A stretch of 64,000 nucleotides of DNA from Micrococcales bacterium (GCA_009779195.1 WRET01000003.1:1-64000); one strand, 5' to 3'. Numbered from the stretch's first letter, positions 36,210-46,018 are shown. Numbers and translations: made by a program. Notes: a model not told the origin generated them from the letters alone.

Positions 36210-37298
36210 GTGGACGTCATCCACCTGACAGGCACCATCGTCGCTGACGACGAGCACGAGAGTGGTGAGGCGTGGGTCGTGGCAGGACGGTTGACCTACG
36301 AGCGTCCGAAGGCTCCTGTGGACCTGCACCTGCACGGTGTCGTCCTGCCTGGTCTGGTGGACGTGCACTGCCACGTCGGCCTGGACGCCAACGGTGCGAC
36401 CGACCGTCCCACAGCCCGCCGCCAGGCCCTGGCCGACCGTGACACCGGGGTGCTGGCGATCCGCGACGCAGGTTCCCCGCTGGACACCTCGTGGATCGCC
36501 GAAGAACCCAACCTGCCGGTGCTGGTGCGCGCGGGCAACCACCTGGCCCGGCCCAAACGCTATATCCGCAGCTACGCCCGCGAGCTCGCCGACCCCGACG
36601 ATCTGGCCATGGCTGTGTCCCAGGAGGCAGCCCGCGGTGACGGTTGGGTGAAGATCGTCGGCGACTGGATCGACCGCGACCTGGCAGGCGGGGGCGACCT
36701 GGCCCCGTTGTGGACCGGCTCGCAGCTGCGTGAGGCTATCGCCGCTGCGCACGAGGGAGGGGCGAAGGTCACTGTCCACACCTTCGGCACCGAGACGCTG
36801 CCCGACCTGCTCGACGCCGGAGTCGACTGCCTGGAGCACGCCACCGGCGCCAACCCGGACCAGATCGCGCAGATCGCCGCTGCCGGTATCCCTGTGACCG
36901 CGACGTTGCTGCAGGTCAGCCAGTTCGATGCTATTGCCGATGCCGCCGGTCGCTTCCCGCTGTTCGCCGCCCGTATGCGCGCTATGCACACCCGTCGCGC
37001 CGCCCAGGTCCGCGACCTGTACGACGCTGGCGTCCCGATCCTCGTCGGCACCGACGCTGGAGGCACGATCGACCACGGCAGGCTCCCCGACGAGGCTGCC
37101 GTCATGGTCGACGCTGGCCTCCCCGCGCCCTACGTCGTCGCCTCGTCGTCGTGGCGCACCCGGGCCTGGCTCGGCCTGCCCACCCTCACCGAAGGCGCCA
37201 GCGCCGACCTCGTCGTCTACCCCACCGACCCTCGCACCGACATCGCCGTCCTGGCGGCACCGTCCGCCATCGTCCTGCGAGGCGTCCGCGTCCGCTGA
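36210..37298 (+). CDS. Amidohydrolase family metal-dependent hydrolase
   Basis: A 362-residue TIM-barrel amidohydrolase. Metal-binding elements: DVHCH (H-x-H), WVKIVGDWID (candidate bridging Lys), KVTVHTFG (His), DCLEHATG (His), and VGTDAGG (Asp). N- and C-terminal beta-sandwich strands (GVVLPGLVDVH; ADLVVYPTDPRTD) complete the fold. The substrate is unknown; imidazolonepropionase/prolidase-like relatives are closest. GTG start has CAGGAG six bases upstream. The ffh-amidohydrolase-rpsP order is common in actinobacteria. Confidence 0.87.
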   Translation: MDVIHLTGTIVADDEHESGEAWVVAGRLTYERPKAPVDLHLHGVVLPGLVDVHCHVGLDANGATDRPTARRQALADRDTGVLAIRDAGSPLDTSWIAEEPNLPVLVRAGNHLARPKRYIRSYARELADPDDLAMAVSQEAARGDGWVKIVGDWIDRDLAGGGDLAPLWTGSQLREAIAAAHEGGAKVTVHTFGTETLPDLLDAGVDCLEHATGANPDQIAQIAAAGIPVTATLLQVSQFDAIADAAGRFPLFAARMRAMHTRRAAQVRDLYDAGVPILVGTDAGGTIDHGRLPDEAAVMVDAGLPAPYVVASSSWRTRAWLGLPTLTEGASADLVVYPTDPRTDIAVLAAPSAIVLRGVRVR

Positions 37299-37607
37299 CC
37301 TGCAGACAGCGGGCGGTGTGGAAGGCCACTGGTGCTGTGAGCAGGGTGCGTGCCCGCGGCACCAGCGACACAGCGGCAGGGATGAACCTGCTTGTCCAAC
37401 GCTGGTCGCCCCCGTTCTCGTGGCCGCGGGGCTCATCTTCCGCGCGGACGAGTTGGCGGGTGGGGGGCGCCCTCTGGCATGATGGCGGCTGTCTGCGCAC
37501 CGGGTGGCCCCTCTACCTGCCCGGCGTCGCGCCACCGGCCTTGGAGCGCCTGTCCCCACCAGAGCGCGCCAGACCACCGCACGCTTTGCATGGGAGTATC
37601 CACACAC
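37299..37607. other. 309-bp region upstream of rpsP with a probable promoter
   Basis: No coding signal. A TTGGCG (37453-37458) and a TGGCAT/CATGAT segment (37475-37483) could serve as -35 and -10 for the rpsP operon, giving a ~120-base leader. GGGAG at 37592-37596 is the likely ribosome site. Confidence 0.4.
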
Positions 37608-38063
37608 GTGGCAACCAAGATCCGTCTCAAGCGCCTGGGCAAGATCCGCGCACCGTACTACCGCATCGTCGTCGCCGACTCGCGCACCAAGCGCGACGGG
37701 CGCGTCATCGAAGAGATCGGCAAGTACCACCCGACCGAGGACCCGTCGTTCATCGAGGTGACCTCTGACCGGGCGCAGTACTGGCTTGGCGTCGGCGCCC
37801 AGCCGACCGCCCAGGTGCTGAACATCCTCAAGATCACTGGCGACTGGCAGAAGTTCAAGGGCCTGCCCGGGGCTGAGGGCACCCTGAAGACCAAAGCCGG
37901 GCGCGTGGACGCGAAAGCTGCCATCGACAAGGCCGCTGCTGAGGCTGAGAAGGTCAAGGCGAAGGCGTCCGAGGCCAAGGCCAAAGTTGCTGCCAAGGAC
38001 GAGGCCGAGGCTGAGCCGGAACCGGCCGGCACGGCCGCTCCTGCTGAGGCTGAGCAGTCCTGA
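37608..38063 (+). CDS. rpsP: 30S ribosomal protein bS16 with long C-terminal tail
   Basis: A 151-residue bS16. The core ([51 protein letters not shown]) takes the first ~85 residues; the remainder is an Ala/Lys/Glu-rich helical tail much longer than the ~80-residue E. coli protein, as often seen in actinobacteria. First gene of a ribosome-maturation operon: its stop overlaps the ATG of the KH-protein gene. Confidence 0.97.
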   Translation: MATKIRLKRLGKIRAPYYRIVVADSRTKRDGRVIEEIGKYHPTEDPSFIEVTSDRAQYWLGVGAQPTAQVLNILKITGDWQKFKGLPGAEGTLKTKAGRVDAKAAIDKAAAEAEKVKAKASEAKAKVAAKDEAEAEPEPAGTAAPAEAEQS

Positions 38064-38302
38064 TGCTGTCCGAGGCGCTCGAGCACCTGGTGCGCGGCAT
38101 CGTCGACCATCCTGACGACGTCCACGTGCGGCGTGCGGCCCTGCGCCGCGGTGACCTGCTCGAGGTCCGGGTGCACCCCGACGACCTCGGCCGGGTCATC
38201 GGCCGGCACGGGCGTACCGCCCAGGCGCTGCGCAAGGTCATGAACGCGCTGTCGGCCGACGGGTCGGTGCGGGTCGACGTCGTGGACGTCGACGAACGCT
38301 GA
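38063..38302 (+). CDS. khpA: KH-domain RNA-binding protein KhpA
   Basis: A 79-residue single KH domain with the GRVIGRHGRTAQALR GxxG loop. KhpA proteins bind RNA, usually with KhpB/Jag, and influence cell size and translation. ATG overlaps the rpsP TGA; rimM follows after two bases, so production is coupled to ribosome assembly genes. Confidence 0.93.
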   Translation: MLSEALEHLVRGIVDHPDDVHVRRAALRRGDLLEVRVHPDDLGRVIGRHGRTAQALRKVMNALSADGSVRVDVVDVDER

Positions 38303-38304
38303 CC

Positions 38305-38868
38305 GTGCACGACGGCACCACTGCGGACGACGCTGCCGCAGCACACACGTCCTGGCTCACTGTCGCGCGTATCGGGCGCCCGCACGGGCTGCGCGGGGAG
38401 GTGGGGCTCGAGCTGCGCACTGACGACCCCACCACACGTCTGGCCGTCGGGATGGTGCTCGACACCGACCCGCCGTCGGCCGGGCCGTTGACCGTCGCCA
38501 GCACCCGTACGGCCCAGGGCCGCTGGTACGTGGTGTTCGACCAGGTCGGTGACCGTACCGCCGCCGAGGCCCTGCGGGGTGTCCTGCTCGTCGTGGACGA
38601 CGGCGACGCAGCCAGCACCGACCCTGACTCGTGGTACCGCCACGAGCTCGTCGGCCTGCGTGCCGAACGGGTCGGCGACCATGTGCTGCTGGGGACTGTG
38701 GTCGACCTGGAGCACCCGCCTGGCCATGACCTGCTCGTCGTGCGCGAACCAGGCGGGACGGTCGCCCGGGTGCCGTTCGTCCGCCAGATCGTCCCCGTGG
38801 TCGACATCGACGGCGGGCGGGTCGTCCTCGACCCGCCCGGCGGTCTGCTGTCCGAGACGGAGCCGTGA
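38305..38868 (+). CDS. rimM: Ribosome maturation factor RimM
   Basis: A 187-residue protein that assists 30S head assembly by binding uS19. N-terminal RimM domain: [25 protein letters not shown] and [26 protein letters not shown]-terminal PRC-barrel: [55 protein letters not shown] start two bases after khpA. The trmD start follows after one base. Confidence 0.95.
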   Translation: MHDGTTADDAAAAHTSWLTVARIGRPHGLRGEVGLELRTDDPTTRLAVGMVLDTDPPSAGPLTVASTRTAQGRWYVVFDQVGDRTAAEALRGVLLVVDDGDAASTDPDSWYRHELVGLRAERVGDHVLLGTVVDLEHPPGHDLLVVREPGGTVARVPFVRQIVPVVDIDGGRVVLDPPGGLLSETEP

Positions 38869-38869
38869 C

Positions 38870-39640
38870 ATGCGTGTCGACGTGGTCACGATCTTCCCGG
38901 ACTACCTGCAGCCCCTGACGTTGTCGCTGGTCGGCAAGGCCGTGCGTGACGGTCTGCTCGACCTGCACGTCCACGACCTGCGCACCTGGACCCACGACCG
39001 GCACCGCAGCGTGGACGACACCCCCGTCGGCGGAGGCGCTGGTATGGTCATGCGCCCCGACGTGTGGGGTGAGGCTCTCGACGACCTGGTCAGGCCCGAC
39101 ACCCACATCCTGCTGCCGTCGCCAGGCGGGCAGGTGCTGGACCAGGCCCTCGTCGCGGCGTTGGCTGCCGAGCAGCACCTGCTCATCGCCTGCGGACGTT
39201 ACGAGGGCATCGACGCGCGGGTGGCCGAGCACTATGGCAATACTGCCCGTCTCACCGAGGTGTCGTTGGGCGACTACGTCGTCAACGGCGGGGAAGTCGC
39301 GGCACTGGTCATCGTCGAAGCCGTCGGCCGGCTGCTACCCGGCGTCGTCGGCAACCCCCAGTCCCTCGTCGAGGAGTCCCACGTCGACGGGCTCCTGGAG
39401 TACCCCGTGTACACCAGGCCACCAGTGTGGCGAGACCTCGAGGTGCCAGGCGTGCTCACCTCTGGCCACCACGCCCAGATCGCCCGCTGGCGTCGTGACC
39501 AGTCGTTGCGCCGCACAGCCGCCCGCCGCCCCGACCTGCTGTCCCGGCTCGACCCGAACGCTTTGGACGACGCCGACCGCCACGTCCTCGACACGCTGGA
39601 CACCAGCCCGCCCCCTGCGGTCGAGGTGCCGCACAGCTAG
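38870..39640 (+). CDS. trmD: tRNA (guanine-N1)-methyltransferase TrmD
   Basis: A 256-residue SPOUT methyltransferase that makes m1G37 in tRNAs. Landmarks: [39 protein letters not shown], the knotted SAM site [14 protein letters not shown] and [23 protein letters not shown], then [14 protein letters not shown] and [17 protein letters not shown]. Lies in the usual rimM-trmD-rplS order. Confidence 0.97.
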   Translation: MRVDVVTIFPDYLQPLTLSLVGKAVRDGLLDLHVHDLRTWTHDRHRSVDDTPVGGGAGMVMRPDVWGEALDDLVRPDTHILLPSPGGQVLDQALVAALAAEQHLLIACGRYEGIDARVAEHYGNTARLTEVSLGDYVVNGGEVAALVIVEAVGRLLPGVVGNPQSLVEESHVDGLLEYPVYTRPPVWRDLEVPGVLTSGHHAQIARWRRDQSLRRTAARRPDLLSRLDPNALDDADRHVLDTLDTSPPPAVEVPHS

Positions 39641-39671
39641 TGTCCTGCACCGGAAATTCGCTGGAGGTCTC

Positions 39672-40046
39672 GTGACGGCCAGGGACAGCTGGCTGCTCAG
39701 GGTGCTCCGGTGGGCCTCCCCAGGGATTCTCGTGGTGGAGGGTGCCCTTGTGTGGACCGGAGCCATCAGCGTGCGGAGCGCGGTTGCAGTAGCGGTAGTC
39801 GCAGAGGTTGCGCTGGCAATCACTTTTTGGTCGTCGTCGTGTATGGCGGTCGGGTGTACCGCGGCGCACGCCCTGCGATTGGGCCCTCATGACACGGCTG
39901 TGGCACACTGGTCCACCGGCGCTGGCCTCGGTATCTCTGCCCCCGGGGAGCTATGGACCGGTTGTGACCGGTACTGGTCGGCGGCTACGACAACTCGGAC
40001 TGCGGATGTGGGCACAGTGGTACCCGTCCGCCCAAGAACGCTCTGA
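39672..40046 (+). CDS. Small putative membrane protein, probably frameshifted
   Basis: From GTG 39672 behind GGAGG the frame gives 124 residues: a short amphipathic start, then two hydrophobic segments (GILVVEGALVWTGAI; AVAVAVVAEVALAIT). After the T5 run at 39824-39828 this frame becomes poor (Ser/Cys/Thr-rich). If one T is dropped, the reading continues in a basic, Trp-containing frame (RRRVWRSGVPRR...[18 protein letters not shown]) that ends with TGA at 40075-40077, overlapping the rplS ATG as TGATG. The second reading is the more natural one, so the gene is probably a ~134-residue membrane protein broken by a one-base insertion, or the run contains a sequencing error. Confidence 0.45.
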   Translation: MTARDSWLLRVLRWASPGILVVEGALVWTGAISVRSAVAVAVVAEVALAITFWSSSCMAVGCTAAHALRLGPHDTAVAHWSTGAGLGISAPGELWTGCDRYWSAATTTRTADVGTVVPVRPRTL

Positions 40047-40076
40047 CCGGCGGCAGGGCGAGGAAGCGACTGCGTG

Positions 40077-40439
40077 ATGCAGACCCTGGACCCCATTGAC
40101 GCCGCATCCTTGCGCGACGACCTACCCGCCTTCCGGCCGGGCGACACCATCAAGGTGAACGTCAAGGTCGTCGAGGGCAGCCGGTCCCGTATCCAGGCTT
40201 TCCAGGGTGTGGTTATCGCCCGGCACGGCGGCGGGGTGCGTGAGACGTTCACCGTCCGCAAGATCAGCTTCGGCGTCGGTGTGGAGCGCACCTTCCCGGT
40301 GCACGCGCCGACGATCGACTCCATCGAGGTGGTCACCCGTGGTGACGTGCGGCGCGCCAAGCTGTACTACCTGCGTAACCTGCGGGGCAAGAAGGCCAAG
40401 ATCAAGGAGAAGCGGGACCACGTTCCAGCCGCGGGCTGA
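40077..40439 (+). CDS. rplS: 50S ribosomal protein bL19
   Basis: A 120-residue bL19: [94 protein letters not shown] region (conserved throughout). It sits at the 30S/50S interface. ATG 40077 matches the family start; GTG 40074 is one codon upstream with a slightly better distance to GAGGAAG. Confidence 0.97.
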   Translation: MQTLDPIDAASLRDDLPAFRPGDTIKVNVKVVEGSRSRIQAFQGVVIARHGGGVRETFTVRKISFGVGVERTFPVHAPTIDSIEVVTRGDVRRAKLYYLRNLRGKKAKIKEKRDHVPAAG

Positions 40440-40481
40440 GCCCAGGGCCGTGGCACCGTCGGGCCCGGGGGAGGGAGCGCT

Positions 40482-41561
40482 GTGACCGAGACCCCCGGCT
40501 CGGCCCACCCCATACCCTCCGGCCCGGCCGGCCCTCCCGCAGACCCACCGCCGGTACCCACCCGGCGGTCGCTGCGTGCTGCACAGTCCACGAACGGCGG
40601 GCAGTCCTCTCGGCACCCAGACGCGGCCGAACGGGGGACCCCAAGCCTTCCGGTGGCCTCCGGTCTCCCAGAGGTGTCGGACCTTCCGGAGGTACCAGAC
40701 CCGCCGCGGGCCCCAGGTCCTTCGGTGCTCCCAGATCCGCAGGTAGTCCCAGACACGGCGGCGTGCGAGCCGTCGGTATCTGGGCGGCACGCCCAGGAGC
40801 CGGGTTCGTCCACCGAGCACCGCGCGCGGTCCCGGGGCGGACGCCACCAGCTGCGTCGGCCGTCCGGTCCCCTGGCCTGGTTGCGCGAGACCGCCATCAT
40901 CATGGCCAGCGCCCTGGTGCTGTCGTGGGTCGTCAAGACGTTCCTCGTCCAGGCGTTCTACATCCCGTCGGAGTCGATGTACGACACGCTGGTCCTCAAC
41001 GACCGCATCCTGGTGTCCAAGCTCACCCCCGGGCCGTTCGACCTGTCGCGCGGCGACATCGTCGTCTTCGCCGACCCGGGCGGGTGGCTGGGTTCGGACG
41101 ACACCACGACCCCCACGGGGCTGAACAAGGTGCTCAGCACCGTCGGGTTGGCCCCAGCGAACTCCAACCACCTGGTCAAACGTGTGATCGGTCTGCCTGG
41201 TGACGTCGTGCGGTGCGACGAGGCGTGCAAGGACAAAGGTGGCCCGGTCACGGTCAACGGTGTGGCGATCGACGAGTCGGCGTACATCAAACCTGGGTCG
41301 ACCCCCTCCGGCGGCAAGGCGTTCTGCGCTGTCGTGCCCGAGGGGCACGTGTGGGTGATGGGCGACAACCGGCAGCACTCGTCGGACTCGCGCTGGAACC
41401 AGAACAAGCCTGGCGGCGGGGCGGTGCCGGTCTCCAACGTCGTCGGGGTGGTGTTCGTCACCATCTGGCCGCTGGACCGTGTCTCGGCGCACAAGAACCC
41501 AGGGTCGACGTTCGCTGACGTGCCGCCCGCCACAACCTTGTCGTGCCCTGCCGGCGAGTGA
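40482..41561 (+). CDS. lepB: Signal peptidase I
   Basis: A 359-residue membrane-bound Ser/Lys peptidase that removes signal peptides. A ~125-residue Pro/Ser-rich cytoplasmic tail, longer than usual, precedes one transmembrane helix ([21 protein letters not shown]). Catalytic Ser165 lies in IPSESMYDT, Lys233 in [13 protein letters not shown]; box E is [15 protein letters not shown]. The N-terminal tail contains short LPEVxD/PDPP-like repeats. GTG 40482 behind GGGAGG. Its stop overlaps rnhB. Confidence 0.95.
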   Translation: MTETPGSAHPIPSGPAGPPADPPPVPTRRSLRAAQSTNGGQSSRHPDAAERGTPSLPVASGLPEVSDLPEVPDPPRAPGPSVLPDPQVVPDTAACEPSVSGRHAQEPGSSTEHRARSRGGRHQLRRPSGPLAWLRETAIIMASALVLSWVVKTFLVQAFYIPSESMYDTLVLNDRILVSKLTPGPFDLSRGDIVVFADPGGWLGSDDTTTPTGLNKVLSTVGLAPANSNHLVKRVIGLPGDVVRCDEACKDKGGPVTVNGVAIDESAYIKPGSTPSGGKAFCAVVPEGHVWVMGDNRQHSSDSRWNQNKPGGGAVPVSNVVGVVFVTIWPLDRVSAHKNPGSTFADVPPATTLSCPAGE

Positions 41562-42277
41562 GCGTGGACCGTCCCACCCTGCGTACCGAGCGCCAGCTGT
41601 TGCGCGCCGGGGCCGACCTTGTGGCGGGGATGGACGAGGTGGGCCGTGGTGCCCTCGCCGGACCGGTCAGTGTCGGCGTGGTCGTCGTCGACGACCAGAC
41701 CCCCACCGCCCCTCAGGGCCTGGCCGACTCCAAGCTGTTGTCGCCCGCGGCACGCGAGGGCCTGGTACCGCACCTGGTGCGCTGGGGACGGGCGCACGGC
41801 GTCGGCCACGCCAGTGCCGCAGAGATCGACGAGGTGGGGATCGTCGCCGCGCTGCGCCTGGCCGGCACCCGTGCCCTCGAACAGGTCGAGCAGGTTCTCG
41901 GGCCGGTCACCACGGTGCTCCTCGACGGTTCGCACGACTGGCTCACACCGCCCGCCGACCTGTTCTCGCAGGAGGTGGACACGCCGCGCACGGTGCACAT
42001 GCGGGTCAGAGCCGACCAGACCTGCGCCTGTGTCGCCGCGGCGTCCGTCGTGGCCAAAGTCACCCGAGACGCGCTCATGACCGACCTGGACGCGCAGCAC
42101 CCGGCGTACTGCTGGGCGCAGAACAAGGGGTACGCCGCCCCGGCGCACGTGGCGGCGTTGGCCCAGCACGGCCCGACCACCTGGCACAGGCGTTCGTGGC
42201 GGCTCCCAGGCGCCCCGCATGGCGCCGTGAACCCGGCGGTCGGGGTCCACCAGGGCACGAGATTGCCCGACGCATAG
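41558..42277 (+). CDS. rnhB: Ribonuclease HII
   Basis: A 239-residue enzyme that cuts RNA in RNA/DNA hybrids and at single ribonucleotides. Catalytic acidic residues: [13 protein letters not shown] (Asp-Glu), LADSKLL, and [24 protein letters not shown] carries the fourth acidic position. GTG 41558 overlaps the lepB stop as GTGA; a second GTG follows six bases later. Confidence 0.94.
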   Translation: MSVDRPTLRTERQLLRAGADLVAGMDEVGRGALAGPVSVGVVVVDDQTPTAPQGLADSKLLSPAAREGLVPHLVRWGRAHGVGHASAAEIDEVGIVAALRLAGTRALEQVEQVLGPVTTVLLDGSHDWLTPPADLFSQEVDTPRTVHMRVRADQTCACVAAASVVAKVTRDALMTDLDAQHPAYCWAQNKGYAAPAHVAALAQHGPTTWHRRSWRLPGAPHGAVNPAVGVHQGTRLPDA

Positions 42278-42291
42278 GGGATGATGGAGCA

Positions 42292-42606
42292 GTGAGCACC
42301 GAGGACCTGGAGAACTACGAGACCGAGGCTGAGCTCGCGCTGTTCCGCGAGTACCGCGACGTGGTCGGGCTGTTCAGCTACGTCGTGGAGACCGAGCGCC
42401 GGTTCTACCTGGCCAACCAGGTCGACCTCCAGGTCCGGTCCGCGGCGGGCGAGGTCTACTTCGAGCTCACCCTCACCGACGCCTGGGTGTGGGACGTGTA
42501 CCGGTCGGCACGTTTCGTCCGGTCGGTGCGTGTCGTGACGTTCAAGGACGTCAACGTCGAAGAGCTCGCCAAGACCGAGCTGGACCTGCGCGACGTCGCA
42601 CGGTGA
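42292..42606 (+). CDS. DUF2469 family protein
   Basis: A 104-residue acidic protein. Family sequence runs from the start: STEDLENYETEAELALFREYRDVVGLFSYVVETERRFYLAN, then VRSAAGEVYFELTLTDAWVWDVYR and VVTFKDVNVEELAKTELDL. Conserved across actinobacteria between rnhB and yraN; function unknown. The GTG is close to a GGAG and behind a TAGGGG tract, so it may have a second, leaderless mRNA. Confidence 0.92.
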   Translation: MSTEDLENYETEAELALFREYRDVVGLFSYVVETERRFYLANQVDLQVRSAAGEVYFELTLTDAWVWDVYRSARFVRSVRVVTFKDVNVEELAKTELDLRDVAR

Positions 42607-42681
42607 CAAATACGCAACGCCCGCGGTGATAGTCCCAGGAACTCTCCTGAAAAAGGGCGTGGTCACAATCCGGTAACGGCT

Positions 42682-42690
42682 TGTGGACAA
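42682..42690 (-). promoter_or_regulatory. Single consensus DnaA box
   Basis: TGTGGACAA on the plus strand is TTGTCCACA on the minus strand, the consensus high-GC actinobacterial DnaA box. It lies ~100 bp upstream of yraN in a 184-bp gap. A second, imperfect site (TTCCCCACAA) is at 42754-42763. One or two boxes do not make an origin; regulation by DnaA is conceivable. Confidence 0.4.
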
Positions 42691-42790
42691 CCTTGGGCGA
42701 ACCGTCCCCAGCTGATGGTCGTGACGTGTGCGTCCCCAGATTTGGTCGTTCGTTCCCCACAACGGCTTGACGGTGCTCCACGGTAGGTAT

Positions 42791-43147
42791 ATGCGAGTCA
42801 CAGATGCAGTAGGAAAGTTCGGTGAACAGGTGGCGGCCGACCACCTGGAGGCGGCGGGGCTCGAGGTCCTGGACCGCAACTGGCGGTGCACCCACGGCGA
42901 GCTCGACCTGGTCGCGTCCGACGGTTGCGAGCTCGTCGTCGTGGAGGTCAAGACCCGGCGGTCGACCGCCTTCGGCACCCCTGCCGAAGCGGTGACGTGG
43001 CGCAAGCTGGCACGGTTGCGGCGCCTGGCCGCAGCCTGGCTGTCGGCCCACGACGAGCACCCACAGTCGGTGCGTATCGACGTGGTCGCCGTCACGGTCC
43101 CGCGCCGCGGAGGCCCCCAGGTCGAGCACCTCAAGGGGGTGGCGTGA
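42791..43147 (+). CDS. yraN: YraN/UPF0102 family endonuclease-like protein
   Basis: A 118-residue protein with a PD-(D/E)XK-type core: GKFGEQVAADHLEAAGLEVLDRNWR, GELDLVASDGCELVVVEVKTR (D-x(n)-E-x-K). The natural substrate is not settled; a link to DNA uptake/recombination is suggested by its constant position next to comM and dprA. ATG 42791 has AGG five bases upstream; the stop overlaps comM. Confidence 0.92.
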   Translation: MRVTDAVGKFGEQVAADHLEAAGLEVLDRNWRCTHGELDLVASDGCELVVVEVKTRRSTAFGTPAEAVTWRKLARLRRLAAAWLSAHDEHPQSVRIDVVAVTVPRRGGPQVEHLKGVA

Positions 43148-44667
43148 TGGCGCTGGGACGTACCTACGCGGTCGCGCTGGTGGGTATGCGTGCCCACCTG
43201 GTCGAGGTCGAAGCCCACCTGGCCGCGTCCATCCCCGCGTTCAGCCTGGTCGGGCTGCCCGACACCGCCTTGTCGGAGGCCCGCGACCGGGTCCGGGCGG
43301 CCGTGGTCTGCGCAGGGCTGACCTGGCCCAACCGACGGATCACGGTGAACCTGTCACCAGCGACGCTGCCGAAGTCCGGGTCCGGGTTCGACCTGGCGGT
43401 AGCGGTGTCGGTCCTGGCCGGGGCTGGGCTGCTGGAAGCCGGACGGGCCGCACCTGTGGTGCACCTGGGCGAGCTGGGGCTGGACGGACGGCTGCGGCCT
43501 GTGCGCGGGGTCCTGCCAGCGGTGGCGGGGGCTGTGGCAGCCGGGCGCAGCTGTGTGGTCGTGCCCAGCGCCAACGCTGACGAAGCACGGCTGGTCCCCG
43601 GTGCGGACATCCGCCCCGCCGACCACCTGGCCCAGGTCGCCGCCTGGTACGGCGCTGAGGTGGAGGTGCCTGACGTGATGGCTGTCGCGGACACCACCGT
43701 GTCACCGGTGACCCTGCCTGAGGCTGACCTCGCCGACGTCCTCGGCCAGGACGAGGCCCGCCGCGGGCTGGAGGTCGCTGCCGCCGGGGGACACCACCTG
43801 CTGCTCGTCGGGCCGCCCGGCACCGGCAAGACCATGCTCGCCCAACGTCTGCCCGGGTTGCTGCCCGACCTGGACGCCGACGCGTCGATCGAGGTCACAG
43901 CGGTTCATTCGGTCGCCGGGACGTTCGACGCTGCGCAGGGGCTTGTGCGCCGTCCGCCGTTCGAAGACCCGCACCACACAGCGACACCAGCGGCGATCGT
44001 CGGCGGAGGCTCTGGTGTGGCCCGCCCAGGAGCAGCCTCGCGCGCCCACCACGGGGTGCTGTTCTTGGACGAGGCGCCGCACTTTGCCGCGGCAGTCCTG
44101 CAGTCCTTGCGCCAGCCTCTGGAGCACGGAGAGCTCGTCCTGCACCGCTCAGCGGGCGCCGCGCGCTACCCGGCCCGGTTCCAGCTGGTGATGGCGGCCA
44201 ACCCGTGCCCGTGCGGACGGTTCGCCGGCAAAGGCGTGGACTGTACTTGCCGGGCCGAAGCCCGGCGGCGGTACTTTGCCCGGCTGTCTGGACCGCTGCT
44301 GGACCGTGTCGACCTGCAGTTAGAGGTCCCGCTGCCGCGCAGCGCCGTGGCACCAGGTGAGAGCAGCCGCCAGGTCGCTGGGCGTGTGTGCGCAGCCCGC
44401 GACCGGGCCCGCGCACGTCTGGGCGGCACACGCTGGCGGACCAACTCCGAGGTGCCCGGTCCGTGGTTGCGCGGCCACATGGGCCGCAAGGACCCGGTGG
44501 CCACCGAGCTGGCCCACGCGGTGGACCGCCAGTGGCTGTCCCTGCGTGGCGCGGACCGTGTGCTACGTGTGGCCTGGACGATCGCCGACCTCGCCGGAGC
44601 CGAGCACCCCAGCGCAGAGCACCTGGGCGAGGCCATGGTGCTACGGACCCGGGCAGGTGTGCTGTGA
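43147..44667 (+). CDS. comM: ComM/YifB-type Mg-chelatase-like AAA ATPase
   Basis: A 506-residue protein. An N-terminal Lon-S5-like domain (EVEAHLAASIPAFSLVGLPDTALSEARDRV...KSGSGFDLAVAVSVL) precedes the AAA+ domain with Walker A GPPGTGKTML and Walker B HHGVLFLDEAPHF, then MAANPCPCG with a Cys cluster. ComM is a hexameric helicase that promotes branch migration in natural transformation. It is coupled to yraN and dprA by TGATG and GTGA overlaps. Confidence 0.95.
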   Translation: MALGRTYAVALVGMRAHLVEVEAHLAASIPAFSLVGLPDTALSEARDRVRAAVVCAGLTWPNRRITVNLSPATLPKSGSGFDLAVAVSVLAGAGLLEAGRAAPVVHLGELGLDGRLRPVRGVLPAVAGAVAAGRSCVVVPSANADEARLVPGADIRPADHLAQVAAWYGAEVEVPDVMAVADTTVSPVTLPEADLADVLGQDEARRGLEVAAAGGHHLLLVGPPGTGKTMLAQRLPGLLPDLDADASIEVTAVHSVAGTFDAAQGLVRRPPFEDPHHTATPAAIVGGGSGVARPGAASRAHHGVLFLDEAPHFAAAVLQSLRQPLEHGELVLHRSAGAARYPARFQLVMAANPCPCGRFAGKGVDCTCRAEARRRYFARLSGPLLDRVDLQLEVPLPRSAVAPGESSRQVAGRVCAARDRARARLGGTRWRTNSEVPGPWLRGHMGRKDPVATELAHAVDRQWLSLRGADRVLRVAWTIADLAGAEHPSAEHLGEAMVLRTRAGVL

Positions 44668-45875
44668 ACGCCGAACGCCAGGCCAGGGCTGTGTGGACGG
44701 TGATCGCCGAACCTGGCGACCTGGTGGCTGGCGAGCTGGTGTCATGGGTCGGCGGTGACCGTGCGCTGCGCTGGGTGCGTTCGGTGCGCGCCGGGCGTAC
44801 CGACTGGTCGCTGCTGGTCGACGAGAGCGGACTGACGCTCAGCCCGCAGGTCCGCCGGGGTCTGGTCACCCGGGCCCAGACGTGGGCGCAGCGGCTCGAG
44901 GCTGCGTCTGCGGCGCTCGACGTCGCTGTCGCGATGGGTGTCGACGTGGTGGTCCCCGGCGACCCGCACTGGCCAGCAGGTCTGGACGACCTGGCCACGG
45001 CAGCTCCCCACGCGCTGTGGCTGCGTGGCAGCCTCGGACCGCCGCCGGTCACCACCGCGGGGTCGGTGGCGTTGGTGGGGTCGCGCTCGTGCACCGCCTA
45101 CGGCGAGCGCACAGCCACCGAGCTGGCCGACGCTTTGGCGGCGCGCGGGGCGGTGGTCGTCTCTGGCGGGGCGTACGGGATCGACGCAGCTGTGCACCGC
45201 GGTGCGTTGTCCAGCGGTGTGACCTGGGCCGTCGTCGCTGGTGGGCCCGACCGCGACTACCCAGCCGGTCACCGCAGGCTGTTCAGGCAGGTCGTGGACG
45301 ACGGGGGAGCCCTGCTCGGAGAGGCCCCACCGGGCGCAGTCCCGGCCAGGCACCGGTTCTTGCAGCGCAACCGGCTTATCGCGGCGCTCACAGCGGGAAC
45401 GGTCGTCGTGGAGGCGGCCTGGCGGTCCGGGGCGCTTTCTACGGCGAACCACGCCGCGGGATTGTTGCGTCCTGTCGGTGCGGTACCCGGACCGGTGACG
45501 TCGCCTGCTTCGGCCGGGTGCCACAGGCTCATGCGCGAAGGCGCTGCGGTGTGCGTCACAGACGCCGACGAGGTCGTCGAGCTGATCGGGCTGGCCGACG
45601 TTCGCGTTGGCGACCAGAGGGCAGTGGCGACCACACCTGCCGACGGCCTGGACACCGTGGCCCGGGCCGTCCACCAGGCCCTGTCGGCCCGTACCACCCG
45701 GACCCCCGCTGAGCTGGTCGAGCGCACCGGGGGCAGTCTCAGCGCCGTCCGTGCGAGCCTGGGACGGCTGGACCTCGCCGGTCTGGTGGTGCGCGACGGC
45801 GAAGGCTGGAGAGCCGTCGCTATCGGCGCCGCCCCAGGGGCTCAGAGGCACTCGGCGGGAGCAGCCCAGCATTGA
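44664..45875 (+). CDS. dprA: DNA-processing protein DprA
   Basis: A 403-residue protein that protects incoming single-stranded DNA and loads RecA. Rossmann-like core: VALVGSRSCTAYGERTA, VVSGGAYGIDAAVHRGAL, VVAGGPDRDYPAGHRRLF, FLQRNRLIAALTAGTVVVEA and GALSTANHAAGLLRPVGAVPG. C-terminal winged-helix-like DprA region (RTPAELVERTGGSLSAVRASLGRLDLAG). GTG overlaps comM stop. Confidence 0.95.
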   Translation: MNAERQARAVWTVIAEPGDLVAGELVSWVGGDRALRWVRSVRAGRTDWSLLVDESGLTLSPQVRRGLVTRAQTWAQRLEAASAALDVAVAMGVDVVVPGDPHWPAGLDDLATAAPHALWLRGSLGPPPVTTAGSVALVGSRSCTAYGERTATELADALAARGAVVVSGGAYGIDAAVHRGALSSGVTWAVVAGGPDRDYPAGHRRLFRQVVDDGGALLGEAPPGAVPARHRFLQRNRLIAALTAGTVVVEAAWRSGALSTANHAAGLLRPVGAVPGPVTSPASAGCHRLMREGAAVCVTDADEVVELIGLADVRVGDQRAVATTPADGLDTVARAVHQALSARTTRTPAELVERTGGSLSAVRASLGRLDLAGLVVRDGEGWRAVAIGAAPGAQRHSAGAAQH

Positions 45876-46018
45876 ATCTATCAGGGGGTGAAAAAAGCGG
45901 ACGGAACGGATTCGTGCCGCTAGTATTTTCGGACAAGGTCGGCAAAACAAGCGTGAGCTACATGGATGTCATTTGTCAGGCCCTTGCTCCGGGGCGCCGG
46001 AACGTTCATGGTTGATGC

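Noticed and set aside
33349..37730. Long antisense frames (743 and 1089 codons) over ftsY, ffh and the amidohydrolase
   Set aside because: They mirror GC-skewed codons of genes with complete motifs, and translate to low-complexity Ser/Arg/Ala text.
38549..38869. N-terminal extension of trmD inside rimM
   Set aside because: The open frame continues upstream, but conserved TrmD sequence begins exactly at ATG 38870 and rimM occupies the other frame.
42682..42690. Origin of replication at the DnaA box
   Set aside because: One clear box and one imperfect one without an AT-rich unwinding element or dnaA/dnaN neighbours do not support an origin.
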